NCBI RefSeq assembly: GCF_003815675.1
Contig: NZ_CP033918.1
Coordinates: forward strand, 806,001-870,000
Direction: 5' to 3'
Source: Chryseobacterium sp. G0186
GTDB lineage: Bacteria > Bacteroidota > Bacteroidia > Flavobacteriales > Weeksellaceae
Length of the DNA stretch: 64,000 bases
Below the pieces are notes generated by a model that saw nothing but the letters and a program-made list of their open reading frames with translations, did not search any database and was not told where the DNA came from. The stretch's first letter is position 1. Every line of letters starts with the position of its first letter. Shown one piece after another: positions 36,128-43,548 of the stretch. The position numbers and the translations under genes are program-made.

Positions 36128-37546
36128 TTAGTTATTTGCCTTATTCCGATTAATAAAATAATACACAGGAAGTCCCAATAGTACCAATACGAATCCCGGC
36201 CATGTATATTGTTGCTTATATATTAAAAGTAAGATACAAAAACAGGTTCCTATCAATAGATAAATAATTGGAGTGATTGGATATAGCCATGTTTTGTAGG
36301 GCCTTTCCAGGCTTGGCTGCTTAATTCTTAGATAAATAACTCCAAAAACAGTAATCATATAGAATAAAACGATGACAAAGGAAATCATATCCAATAGGTT
36401 TCCATACTGTCCGCTCAGACATAATAAAGAAGCCCAGATTCCCTGCATCCATAGTGCATTTTCCGGAACTTCATTTCTGTTATTTTTTTCGGCAGACTTA
36501 AAGAACATGCCATCTTTTGCCATTGTCTGGAAAACTCTGGCTCCCGCTAAGATCAGTCCGTTATTACATCCGAATGTAGAGATCATAACCAATAAAGCAA
36601 TTATAATGGTTCCTGCGCTTCCAAAAATATTCTGTGAAGCTGCTACTGCTACCCTGTCGTTGGCAGCAAATGCAATTCCGTCTCTATCAAGAGCATTTAG
36701 GTATACAAAGTTTACCGCAATATATAAAATCATTACAGCAGAAGTACCGTAGATCATTGCTTTTACTACATTTCTCTTCGGATTATCAATTTCTCCGGAC
36801 ACAAATGTTACACTTTCCCAAGCTACAGAACTAAAAACAGAACCTACCATAGCTGCTGCAATACCACCCAATAAAGTCATTCCTCCAATCGGTTCCCAGC
36901 CTTCTTTCAGGAAATTTCCAGCAAGATCTTTTTTAAGATTACTAAAAGACTCTGTTCCCAAACTAAAATTTTCAGATAAATGAGAGAAATCAACCAGTAT
37001 AAAGCCCAATGCAATTAACCCTAATAAAGCCACAATCTTGGAGCCTGTGAATATATTCTGAAGAATTTTACCACTCTGTACTCCTCTTGTATTAATATAG
37101 GTAAGCAGAAGAATTACTGCAATAGCCAAAATTTGGATCCATGTAATTTTAAACTCTCCACTCTGAAGAATAGGTGCAGCATCATTAAGTGCCGGAATCA
37201 AATAGGCTGTAAACTTACCAAAAGCCATTGCCACTGCAGCAATAGTACCTGTTTGTATTACTGTAAATAAACCCCAGCCGTAAAGAAATCCCATTCTCTT
37301 TCCAAAGATCTCCTTTAGATAAGTATATTGTCCTCCCGCCTTTGGAAATAATGCGGAAAGTTCTCCATAACTTATTGCGGCTGCCACGGTCATTACACCT
37401 GTTATAATCCAAACAACAATCATCCAGTATCCGGAGCCCAGATTGCGCATCATGTCAGCGCTTACAATAAAGATCCCACTTCCGATCATTGATCCCATCA
37501 CAAGCATAATGGCATCCCATAGTTTCAGTTTTTTTTGCATAGTCAA
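36128..37546 (-). CDS. APC-family amino acid permease
   Basis: A 472-residue integral membrane protein with about twelve transmembrane helices. The unwound helix-1 signature GSMIGSGIFIVSADMMRNLGS and SALFPKAGGQYTYLKEIFG identify the amino acid/polyamine/organocation (LAT-like) family of secondary transporters. The substrate is an amino acid, but which one cannot be read from sequence. It is single-gene with a -7 element at 37557 and its own terminator. Confidence 0.9.
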   Translation of the reverse strand: MTMQKKLKLWDAIMLVMGSMIGSGIFIVSADMMRNLGSGYWMIVVWIITGVMTVAAAISYGELSALFPKAGGQYTYLKEIFGKRMGFLYGWGLFTVIQTGTIAAVAMAFGKFTAYLIPALNDAAPILQSGEFKITWIQILAIAVILLLTYINTRGVQSGKILQNIFTGSKIVALLGLIALGFILVDFSHLSENFSLGTESFSNLKKDLAGNFLKEGWEPIGGMTLLGGIAAAMVGSVFSSVAWESVTFVSGEIDNPKRNVVKAMIYGTSAVMILYIAVNFVYLNALDRDGIAFAANDRVAVAASQNIFGSAGTIIIALLVMISTFGCNNGLILAGARVFQTMAKDGMFFKSAEKNNRNEVPENALWMQGIWASLLCLSGQYGNLLDMISFVIVLFYMITVFGVIYLRIKQPSLERPYKTWLYPITPIIYLLIGTCFCILLLIYKQQYTWPGFVLVLLGLPVYYFINRNKANN

Positions 37547-37556
37547 GTATAGAGCT

Positions 37557-37564
37557 CAAATATA
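37557..37564 (-). promoter_or_regulatory. -7 element of the permease promoter
   Basis: Minus-strand TATATTTG matches the consensus exactly, 11 bases upstream of the permease start codon; the -33 region is not obvious. Confidence 0.45.
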
Positions 37565-37659
37565 AACAAATCTCCGTTTTATTTTGAATTTTATTAAAAT
37601 TTTACAAAAGCACCTGATTATTATCAATTTTTATCGATTTATGATTCAATTTTAATTAG

Positions 37660-37667
37660 TATTTTTG
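37660..37667 (+). promoter_or_regulatory. -7 element of the DUF4920 gene promoter
   Basis: TATTTTTG matches TAnnTTTG, 16 bases before the start codon at 37683, giving a leader of about 10 bases. Confidence 0.5.
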
Positions 37668-37682
37668 GAAAAAATATTAACA

Positions 37683-38198
37683 ATGAAATTTAAAGCGATC
37701 CTATTTGCTGTAGCGGTAAGTGCTTCCACCTTAGCATTTGCTCAGGAGACATCACAAAAGAAATTTTCACCACCAGCAGGAAATGCCTTAGTAGGTGATA
37801 CTTATGGAGCAGGTATTGCCTCTAATACAGAATCTAAAGCGATTACTGTAGAAAAACTGGGTAAAAAACTTAAAAAAGAGAATAAAAAGCTTGAAAATAT
37901 TGCTATCAAAGGAAAAGTAACTGATGTCTGCGAGAAAAAAGGATGTTGGCTTACGATCCAGACTGAAGATAATTCGCAGTTTTTCGTGAAGATGAAAGAT
38001 TATGCTTTCTTCGTTCCGACCGCTTTAAAGGGAAAAAATGTAGTCCTGGAAGGAAATGCTGAAAGAAAGGTCATTTCTGTAGATGAGCAAAAGCATTATG
38101 CAGAAGACGGGAAAAAACCTCAAGCTGAAATTGATGCCATTACCCAGCCTAAAGAAGAAATCAGATTCTTAGCAAGCGGAATTAAAGTAATCAACTAA
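37683..38198 (+). CDS. DUF4920 exported protein
   Basis: A 171-residue exported protein from ATG 37683; the upstream in-frame codon at 37665 lies inside the promoter. Signal peptide MKFKAILFAVAVSASTLAFAQ. The DUF4920 core IAIKGKVTDVCEKKGCWLTIQTEDNSQFFVKMKDYAFFVPTALKGKNVVLEG has two conserved Cys (CEKKGCW) and a binding-site-like FFVKMKDYAFFVP loop. The fold is an OB-like barrel and the Cys pair could bind metal. Function unknown. It is convergent with the M14 peptidase gene across a strong shared terminator. Confidence 0.88.
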   Translation: MKFKAILFAVAVSASTLAFAQETSQKKFSPPAGNALVGDTYGAGIASNTESKAITVEKLGKKLKKENKKLENIAIKGKVTDVCEKKGCWLTIQTEDNSQFFVKMKDYAFFVPTALKGKNVVLEGNAERKVISVDEQKHYAEDGKKPQAEIDAITQPKEEIRFLASGIKVIN

Positions 38199-38246
38199 AA
38201 TTCAGCTATTTTTGAATATATGATTATGCTGATAAAGCAAATCTTA

Positions 38247-38285
38247 AAAAAAGTTCGGCAATCCTTTGGATTGCCGAACTTTTTT
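38247..38285. terminator. Strong bidirectional terminator
   Basis: AAAAAAGTTCGGCAATCC (38247-38264) and GGATTGCCGAACTTTTTT (38268-38285) form a perfect 18-bp stem with loop TTT. It ends both the DUF4920 transcript and the convergent M14 peptidase transcript, whose stop codon is inside the hairpin. Confidence 0.92.
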
Positions 38286-39393
38286 AATCTTCTATTTTAA
38301 AATCAACTACTGCATCAAGTTTTGGATATTTATTGACAGAGACAAACTTCTTTCCTGTACAATCTATTTCCAGCCAGCCTTTTCTCTTTTTCACATCTCC
38401 AGCTTCCATTACAAAAGGGATAAAGGAAATTTCATCCTTACCATCCTCTTTCATTTCTCTATATTGAACAGCAATATCCAGAATACACTCATGTTCTGTA
38501 TTCAGCTTAACATTTCTGTAGATAATATCATAATGAGTCTCCTTGTTTTCCGGAATTTCAAGGTAAGTTTCCCATCCTGTAATATCAGAGTCCAATTCAC
38601 TGATAGCCTTCAATGCATAGTAAAGAGCAATGGTATAATACTTCCTTGTTCCTTTTCTCGTATAATCATCTACAAAATGTCCACCTTCGAATAGTATAGT
38701 AGGCATTCCGGCCTTTATAAAGTTATCCCCTGTAGAGGTTGGATAAAACTCATCAGAATATCTTCCGATCTGATCAGGAATCATTTCCTTAAGATGGTTG
38801 TAAACATTTCCGATCACGGCCATACACTTCTTTCTGTTTTCAGTTACAGTACGCTCTACATTTTCAGAGGGAGCTAAAAAAGATAATGTCGCCGGATGAA
38901 TACCATCAGTAGTAAAGATTGTTCTTTGTTCATGAAGGTTTAAGGCATAATCATATTTTTTGGAAGCGGCTGCATTTTTTAGAAATTTAATCTCCTTGCT
39001 TGCCTCATTATGAAAATCTCTATTCAGATCTATATCGGCAGCATTCAGCCGGGTCCATCTTTCCGAACCGTCAGGGTTTAGCATAAAGATAAAATCCAAT
39101 CTTATTTTACTGAATAAATCTTCCTTCATTTCGGGAGACTTATCAAGACTTATGAGAAGATCAAGCATAGCATGGGTAGCATTGGATTCGTTTCCGTGCA
39201 TTTGCGACCAAGCCAATACCGGAATGTTTCCGGTTCCGATGCTTAGCTTATAAATAGGTTTATCTAAATATGATTTTCCGATCTCCTGAATATAATCGCT
39301 GAGATTAGCCTGTAAGTAAGAAAATAATTTTTCAGGGGAAATATAGCGATTTGAGAAATCGGGGGTTGGAGAATAGATCTGTTCAAAATTCAT
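38284..39393 (-). CDS. M14-family zinc carboxypeptidase
   Basis: A 369-residue peptidase from ATG 39393 (the upstream frame to 39456 is rejected because the protein starts MNFEQIYSPTPDF). The zinc ligands are His66 and Glu69 in WSQMHGNESNATHAM, and His154 in LNLHEQRTIF. NPDGSERWTRLNAADIDLNRDF positions the substrate carboxylate-binding Arg and Asn, and ILFEGGHF contains the catalytic Glu. The lack of a signal peptide suggests a cytosolic peptidase or deacylase of the M14 family. The substrate is unknown. A -7 element lies at 39417. Confidence 0.9.
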   Translation of the reverse strand: MNFEQIYSPTPDFSNRYISPEKLFSYLQANLSDYIQEIGKSYLDKPIYKLSIGTGNIPVLAWSQMHGNESNATHAMLDLLISLDKSPEMKEDLFSKIRLDFIFMLNPDGSERWTRLNAADIDLNRDFHNEASKEIKFLKNAAASKKYDYALNLHEQRTIFTTDGIHPATLSFLAPSENVERTVTENRKKCMAVIGNVYNHLKEMIPDQIGRYSDEFYPTSTGDNFIKAGMPTILFEGGHFVDDYTRKGTRKYYTIALYYALKAISELDSDITGWETYLEIPENKETHYDIIYRNVKLNTEHECILDIAVQYREMKEDGKDEISFIPFVMEAGDVKKRKGWLEIDCTGKKFVSVNKYPKLDAVVDFKIED

Positions 39394-39416
39394 TGTTGAA
39401 AATAATTTACAAGAAT

Positions 39417-39424
39417 CAAATTTA
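39417..39424 (-). promoter_or_regulatory. -7 element of the M14 peptidase promoter
   Basis: Minus-strand TAAATTTG fits TAnnTTTG, 24 bases upstream of the ATG at 39393. No clear -33 TTG. Confidence 0.5.
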
Positions 39425-39477
39425 ACCATTTTAAGATATAAAACATAAAATAACATATGTAAACAAGCTCAGAACAA

Positions 39478-39518
39478 TGTAAATTGCTGAAATTTCGAGT
39501 TACAAACTGCAATTTACA
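39478..39518. repeat. Perfect 10-bp inverted repeat
   Basis: TGTAAATTGC (39478-39487) and GCAATTTACA (39509-39518), 21-base spacer containing another GTTACAAAC. It could fold into a hairpin or bind a dimeric regulator. It lies between the M14 peptidase start and the TACA-NN-TGTA array. Confidence 0.55.
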
Positions 39519-39556
39519 GAAGTTAAATTAAAGAAATTTAGCTTATCAAAGATTAT

Positions 39557-39566
39557 TACATATGTA
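39557..39566. promoter_or_regulatory. TACA-NN-TGTA dyad 1
   Basis: TACATATGTA, a perfect 10-bp palindrome, part of the set of six in this gene-free region. Confidence 0.4.
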
Positions 39567-39790
39567 ACATTGTTAAACGATCCTTATTGACATATTGTCT
39601 GTGGATAAAATTGTGGATTGCGAATAATTTAATTACATATATTTAAAATACTTAATTTCAACTAGTTACAATATTTATCTAAATACTATTTGTAACTGTA
39701 CTTGAACTCATAAAAAGCCTATTTTAAGCGAAATGAGTATATTATTTTTAAACATTAAGAATGTGGAAAACCATCGTGTTTACACATATA

Positions 39791-39800
39791 TACAATTGTA
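39791..39800. promoter_or_regulatory. TACA-NN-TGTA dyad 2
   Basis: TACAATTGTA, a perfect 10-bp palindrome of the same TACA/TGTA type. Confidence 0.4.
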
Positions 39801-40190
39801 AATCATTGAAAATTTAGAATTTTAGTATTAATTTATAATAACTTTTTCTTTTTTACTTCGTTTTAAATTTCATGGAAAATTAATTTGGCTTATACAAGAG
39901 AGATTTACTTGAAAATTACTCTATAAAGGTATTTTACAAGAGTAATTTACGGTTGTATATAGGTAATAAACCCTTTTTAAATAGGCATTTGCTTCAATTA
40001 AGGTCATTTATCGTATAACATAGCATTCTACTAATAAGTTAACGTTGTAAACTCCTTTACGTTCTATAATTATTGAAATAATAGAGAGGTTTAGCCATCA
40101 AAATTTACATTTCTAATCCGTTTTTAGGCACATATTAACAACCTAAATTAATTCAGAGCTATATCAAGTTTATAGAGAAAAAGGATAAAC

Positions 40191-40200
40191 TACAAATGTA
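40191..40200. promoter_or_regulatory. TACA-NN-TGTA dyad 3
   Basis: TACAAATGTA, the reverse complement of the three downstream copies, 53 bp before dyad 4. Confidence 0.5.
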
Positions 40201-40243
40201 ATAAATACACAATCATCTATATATCAATGTATTATTTATTATT

Positions 40244-40253
40244 TACATTTGTA
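40244..40253 (+). promoter_or_regulatory. TACATTTGTA copy 4, overlaps -7 consensus
   Basis: TACATTTGTA contains TACATTTG, an exact TAnnTTTG -7 element. No TTG at the -33 distance, so it is either a regulator site only or a weak promoter. Confidence 0.5.
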
Positions 40254-40255
40254 TA

Positions 40256-40286
40256 TTGATAAAATAATTGTTAGTTTACATTTGTA
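40256..40286 (+). promoter_or_regulatory. Promoter with overlapping TACATTTGTA operator (copy 5)
   Basis: TTG (40256-40258) precedes TACATTTGTA (40277-40286) by 18 bp, a full -33/-7 pair in which the -7 element lies inside the palindrome. Bound regulator would block RNA polymerase. Confidence 0.55.
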
Positions 40287-40287
40287 G

Positions 40288-40321
40288 TTTGTTTTTGTAA
40301 ATTATATTATTTACATTTGTA
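40288..40321 (+). promoter_or_regulatory. Promoter with overlapping TACATTTGTA operator (copy 6)
   Basis: TTTG (40288-40291) precedes TACATTTGTA (40312-40321) by 20 bp; 22 bases after it is the regulator's ATG. It is the most likely start point for the regulator's mRNA and for autoregulation. Confidence 0.6.
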
Positions 40322-40343
40322 AAATAATTAAAGGCTTATTTTT

Positions 40344-40880
40344 ATGAGTTTAAACGAAAGAATTTCAAAAGTTATAGAGTATTCCAATCTTACTCCCTCT
40401 GAATTTGCAGATGAGATCGATGTACAGCGTTCCTCGATTTCGCATATTACATCTGGACGGAATAAACCATCTCTGGAGTTTATCATAAAAATAAAGTCTC
40501 GCTTCCCGGAACTTCTTTGGGATTGGTTAGTAACCGGTGAAGGAGAAATGCTAAAGTCTGAGTTGCCGGAACAGGAAATTTCAGAGGAGTCATCTGAAGA
40601 AGATATGGTAAGGCCTACCCCTTTGCCGGATCTGTTTACCATGATGAATGATGACGATGATTTTGGAACCGAAGAAGCGGAAATAGATCTGCCTCCAGCA
40701 GGCTCTGGAGAATCCTTTATATCATCCCAAGATAAAGCTCCGGAAAAAATATCAGATTCTCAGCGATTAGAAAATTTTCCTGAAGAAATCATTAGTCAAG
40801 CTATTGGAAATCAGACCAATAAAATAAAACGTATTGTTTTGTTCTACGAAAACGGGAAATTTGAAAGTTTTGAGCCATAA
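40344..40880 (+). CDS. XRE-type helix-turn-helix regulator
   Basis: A 178-residue regulator. Residues about 6-65 form a Cro/C1-type HTH domain: ERISKVIEYSNLTPSEFADEIDVQRSSISHITSGRNKPSLEFIIKIKSRFPEL with the recognition helix at VQRSSISHITSGR. It is followed by WDWLVTGEGEM, a motif seen in flavobacterial members. The middle (65-150) is low-complexity and acidic (EEISEESSEEDM region), and the conserved tail IKRIVLFYENGKFESFEP may be an oligomerisation segment. No signal peptide. It is preceded by tandem promoters overlapped by palindromes and followed by a hairpin, so it is an isolated, probably autoregulated transcription factor of unknown targets. Confidence 0.88.
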   Translation: MSLNERISKVIEYSNLTPSEFADEIDVQRSSISHITSGRNKPSLEFIIKIKSRFPELLWDWLVTGEGEMLKSELPEQEISEESSEEDMVRPTPLPDLFTMMNDDDDFGTEEAEIDLPPAGSGESFISSQDKAPEKISDSQRLENFPEEIISQAIGNQTNKIKRIVLFYENGKFESFEP

Positions 40881-40890
40881 AGTATAAAAA

Positions 40891-40913
40891 CCCGGTCAAA
40901 GAAAATGGCCGGG
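40891..40913. terminator. Hairpin after the XRE regulator
   Basis: CCCGGTCA (40891-40898) and TGGCCGGG (40906-40913) pair with one G-U. The plus strand has no U-run after it; the minus strand does (GGGTTTTT), so orientation is ambiguous. It lies 10 bp past the regulator stop codon. Confidence 0.6.
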
Positions 40914-41329
40914 CTAAAAAATATTTGAAGAAGAAAACTAAAGCTATTTGCTTTATTTGTTTTAAAGTTTATACGGATTCGCGGAAGTCGTCTTTTGCCA
41001 TTAATTCCTCTCCTTATTCATATAAGCAGCTAGGCATTTTTACTATTCTATTTTTGATGTTAGGAACATTGTCCATATTGAATCCGAAAAATTCTGTCAC
41101 GATGATATAGATGAGTGGCAGTGAGTGAAAATATTTCTCATGCATTAGTTTTTTATAGTTTTATCAAATATAAAAATTTAAAATCAAATCAACAATAAAA
41201 ATTAAATTATTTTAACGAATAATTAATACTATAAATAAATAGGTCAATAATCATTAATTCACTATTTATTTCTAAACTTATAAATTTTCTAATAAAAAAG
41301 ATAATTCTATCGATTAACTGAAACAAAAA
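40914..41329. other. AT-rich region downstream of the XRE regulator
   Basis: Between the hairpin at 40891 and the terminator at 41330. Apart from the weak small ORF at 40925 it holds only very AT-rich sequence (41150-41320) with no clear repeats or RNA. Confidence 0.5.
40925..41110 (+). CDS. Possible small membrane protein (weak call)
   Basis: 61 codons from TTG 40925 encode a basic Cys-containing start (KKKTKAICFICFKVYTDSRKSS), then a polar stretch, then a hydrophobic helix GIFTILFLMLGTLSIL. It has no ATG start, no visible promoter and follows the hairpin at 40891 by only 11 bp. It looks more protein-like than most shadow frames, but I cannot show it is translated. It could be a remnant. 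Confidence 0.3.
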   Translation: MKKKTKAICFICFKVYTDSRKSSFAINSSPYSYKQLGIFTILFLMLGTLSILNPKNSVTMI

Positions 41330-41350
41330 AACCTGCAAAATATGCAGGTT
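41330..41350 (-). terminator. Terminator of proline dehydrogenase
   Basis: AACCTGCA (41330-41337) pairs with TGCAGGTT (41343-41350), loop AAATA, followed on the minus strand by seven T residues. Confidence 0.85.
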
Positions 41351-41377
41351 TTAGTCTTTATTGTAAAGATAATTTTA

Positions 41378-42544
41378 TTATTTCTTTCTTCTTTCCAATT
41401 CTTTTTTGATCAATCCAAGCTCTCTTCCGGTTTGTCCGGCTACAGAAGTGTTTTCCTGGGCTCTTCTTGTAAGATATGGTACAACATCCTTTACAGGTCC
41501 ATAAGGAAGATATTTAGCCACATTATAGCCTTTATCTGATAAATAGAATGTAATGTTATCACTCATTCCGTAAAGCTGTCCGAAATAGATGTGTGGATTT
41601 CCGCTTTCCAGAGATTTAGTCTTCATTTTATCCATAATTAACTCTGAAGAGATCTCGTTATGGGTTCCAAAGAATGCAGATACCTTATCTAAATGATTCA
41701 TAACAAAGTCAATTCCTGCATTATAATTTTTATCAGAAGCATCTTTTGTAGGCTGTATCGGATCTGGATATCCTTTCTCTGCAGCCCTTGCTCTTTCTTT
41801 CTCCATATAGGCGCCACGAACAATCTTATACCCGATAAAATAATTCTTTTCTCTTGCTCTCTGAAGATTGGCCTCCATATATTCCAGTCTTCCTGTTCTG
41901 TACATCTGAATGGTATTCCAAACGATAGGTTTTTCCTGGTTATACTTCTCCATCATCTCTTCGCAAAGGTGATCTGCTGCATCCTGCATCCAGGTTTCTT
42001 CAGCATCTACCATTACTTTTTTATCATTTTCATGACAAAGACGGCATACTTCATCGAACCTTTTCACTACTCTTTCCCATTCCTCTTTCTGGCTGGTGGT
42101 AAGTTCTGCTCCTTTTCCAACGGCTTCGTAAAGATCAATTCTTCCAAATGCTGTAGGTTTAAATACGATAAAAGGAATTGCCGGATTTCCTACGGAGAAT
42201 CTTACAATATCTTTGATCTCCTTGCACACTGCATCAAAGGTTTCCTCATCTTCCTTACCCTCGATGGAGTAATCAAAAATACTTCCAACTCCTCTCTTGA
42301 AAAGCTGCTTCACCACTTTCATACTTTCCTCACGGGTTTCACCACCGCAGAATTGCTCAAATAAGGTTTTCTTTACAATTCCTGTAACAAACGGAAAGTT
42401 ATTGTGTATTGTGAAATTAAGAACAGATGTTCCTAGGCTTGTAAGAGCGGGTTGTTCAATCATTTTAAACATCCAGTAAGCCTTTCTCAATTGTGCATCA
42501 GACTTGTCTGCAAATGCAACTTTTGTATCGTTAAAAATGGGCAT
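41378..42544 (-). CDS. Proline dehydrogenase (monofunctional)
   Basis: A 388-residue FAD enzyme oxidising L-proline to pyrroline-5-carboxylate at the cytoplasmic membrane face and passing electrons to the quinone pool. The TIM-barrel motifs are present: KKVMVDAEETWMQDAADHL, NTIQMYRTGRLEYMEANL, GYKIVRGAYMEKERARA, FGTHNEISSELIMDKM and YLTRRAQENTSV (Arg pair that binds the proline carboxylate). No P5C dehydrogenase domain is attached, which fits the split PutA type. It has its own -7 element and terminator. Menaquinone from menA/menB is the likely acceptor. Confidence 0.93.
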   Translation of the reverse strand: MPIFNDTKVAFADKSDAQLRKAYWMFKMIEQPALTSLGTSVLNFTIHNNFPFVTGIVKKTLFEQFCGGETREESMKVVKQLFKRGVGSIFDYSIEGKEDEETFDAVCKEIKDIVRFSVGNPAIPFIVFKPTAFGRIDLYEAVGKGAELTTSQKEEWERVVKRFDEVCRLCHENDKKVMVDAEETWMQDAADHLCEEMMEKYNQEKPIVWNTIQMYRTGRLEYMEANLQRAREKNYFIGYKIVRGAYMEKERARAAEKGYPDPIQPTKDASDKNYNAGIDFVMNHLDKVSAFFGTHNEISSELIMDKMKTKSLESGNPHIYFGQLYGMSDNITFYLSDKGYNVAKYLPYGPVKDVVPYLTRRAQENTSVAGQTGRELGLIKKELERRKK

Positions 42545-42568
42545 TCCTATTTATTAAATTTAATTATG

Positions 42569-42576
42569 CAAAGGTA
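42569..42576 (-). promoter_or_regulatory. -7 element of the proline dehydrogenase promoter
   Basis: Minus-strand TACCTTTG fits TAnnTTTG and is identical to the SRP RNA -7 element, 25 bases before the ATG at 42544. No -33 TTG. Confidence 0.5.
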
Positions 42577-42608
42577 ATAATAACCTCAGTGTATTTAAAA
42601 GATTTTTT

Positions 42609-43538
42609 TTATAATTTATGCTCAATTCCATTTAAAAGCATCGCAATAATCCCTACGAAAACCCAGAATCGTAATAGATTAAGAATAAGGAAGTTACTTT
42701 TTCGTGAAGTATTTAAAAGAAGATAGATACAGAAAATCATTACAAATAACCCGCCGGCAAAATAATAGGCCATAAATCCGGAAATCCCGGTTTTGGTAAT
42801 AAGCTTCATGGAAACCGTCATTGTAACGATCAATAGAGAAATAAGAATGATCTTAGTATTTTTTCCTTTAAAATAATTAGGAATGGTAGTATATCCGAAT
42901 GTTTTGTCTACACTTCTTGTTAGGGTATCTTTTACAATATCGATGCATAAAAGGATAAGAAAAAGAAAAACAGCCATCAGAAATACCTTTTTGGAAAAGG
43001 TTTCATAGTACACCATCATTCCAAAGAACGGATAAAGCGTAAGACTTACAAAAGTAAGGTTGTTAATAATTAATACGCGACTTAATTTATGGCTGTAAAA
43101 CCACATAAAAAACTGGTATACGAGAAAAAATACGAATACATTATGAGAAATTGTCCAGGCAACTCCTAATGAAATAGCCCCCAGCCCAAGGTATACATAC
43201 AGAAAATATTTCTGCTTGATAAAGCTTTGAACTCTGGTTCGGAAAGGTTTTACGATATTATCTTTTTCAAGATCATAAAACTGATTGATAATTCCACCCG
43301 CTAAAATGGTAAGGACGGTACAAAAAATAATACCATGTACTTTGAAGTCAAAGACAAAATTTCTGAATGATTCATCCTGATTAAACAAGAAAAAAGTAGA
43401 AACATAGAGGGCGAATGTCAACAGAGCAGCTACAAAAAAACGTGCTCCGAGCAGAAAGCCCACGAATTGAGAAAATCTGTAATATAGAGATTTTGAAATA
43501 TAATTCTTAGATTGGAAAGTTTCTTTTTCAGAATTCAT
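42609..43538 (-). CDS. UbiA-family prenyltransferase (geranylgeranylglycerol-phosphate type)
   Basis: A 309-residue membrane prenyltransferase with about eight transmembrane helices. The two diphosphate-binding motifs are NQFYDLEKDN (residues 85-94) and DIVKDTLTRSVDKTFGYTTIP later, where Asp residues bind Mg-polyprenyl diphosphate. Flavobacterial genes of this type next to mevalonate kinase are named geranylgeranylglycerol-phosphate geranylgeranyltransferase, but its role as an ether-lipid enzyme in bacteria is not proven from sequence. It follows the mevalonate kinase gene by 10 bp in one transcript. It is distinct from MenA at 19688. Confidence 0.82.
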   Translation of the reverse strand: MNSEKETFQSKNYISKSLYYRFSQFVGFLLGARFFVAALLTFALYVSTFFLFNQDESFRNFVFDFKVHGIIFCTVLTILAGGIINQFYDLEKDNIVKPFRTRVQSFIKQKYFLYVYLGLGAISLGVAWTISHNVFVFFLVYQFFMWFYSHKLSRVLIINNLTFVSLTLYPFFGMMVYYETFSKKVFLMAVFLFLILLCIDIVKDTLTRSVDKTFGYTTIPNYFKGKNTKIILISLLIVTMTVSMKLITKTGISGFMAYYFAGGLFVMIFCIYLLLNTSRKSNFLILNLLRFWVFVGIIAMLLNGIEHKL

Positions 43539-43548
43539 TCCAATCTGT

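Larger units (their letters stand above)
39394..40343. other. Long AT-rich gene-free region rich in TACA-NN-TGTA dyads
   Basis: About 950 bp without a supportable ORF. It contains six exact TACA-NN-TGTA palindromes: TACATATGTA 39557, TACAATTGTA 39791, TACAAATGTA 40191, and TACATTTGTA at 40244, 40277 and 40312. It also has inverted repeats TGTAAATTGC/GCAATTTACA (39478-39518) and AGTTACAA/TTTGTAACT (39664-39697), and an exact DnaA-box 9-mer complement TGTGGATAA at 39600. The three nearest the regulator gene each contain a -7 element. See the promoter/operator entries. Confidence 0.7.

Noticed and set aside
40191..40321. CRISPR array or plasmid iterons
   Set aside because: The repeat unit is only about 10-12 bp, spacing is irregular (53, 33, 35 bp) and no cas or rep gene is present; promoter/operator overlap explains it better.
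39394..40343. Replication origin (AT-rich, DnaA-box-like sites, repeats)
   Set aside because: Only one exact box plus one poor match, no dnaA or other origin-linked gene, and most genes on both sides are on the same strand with no orientation switch.
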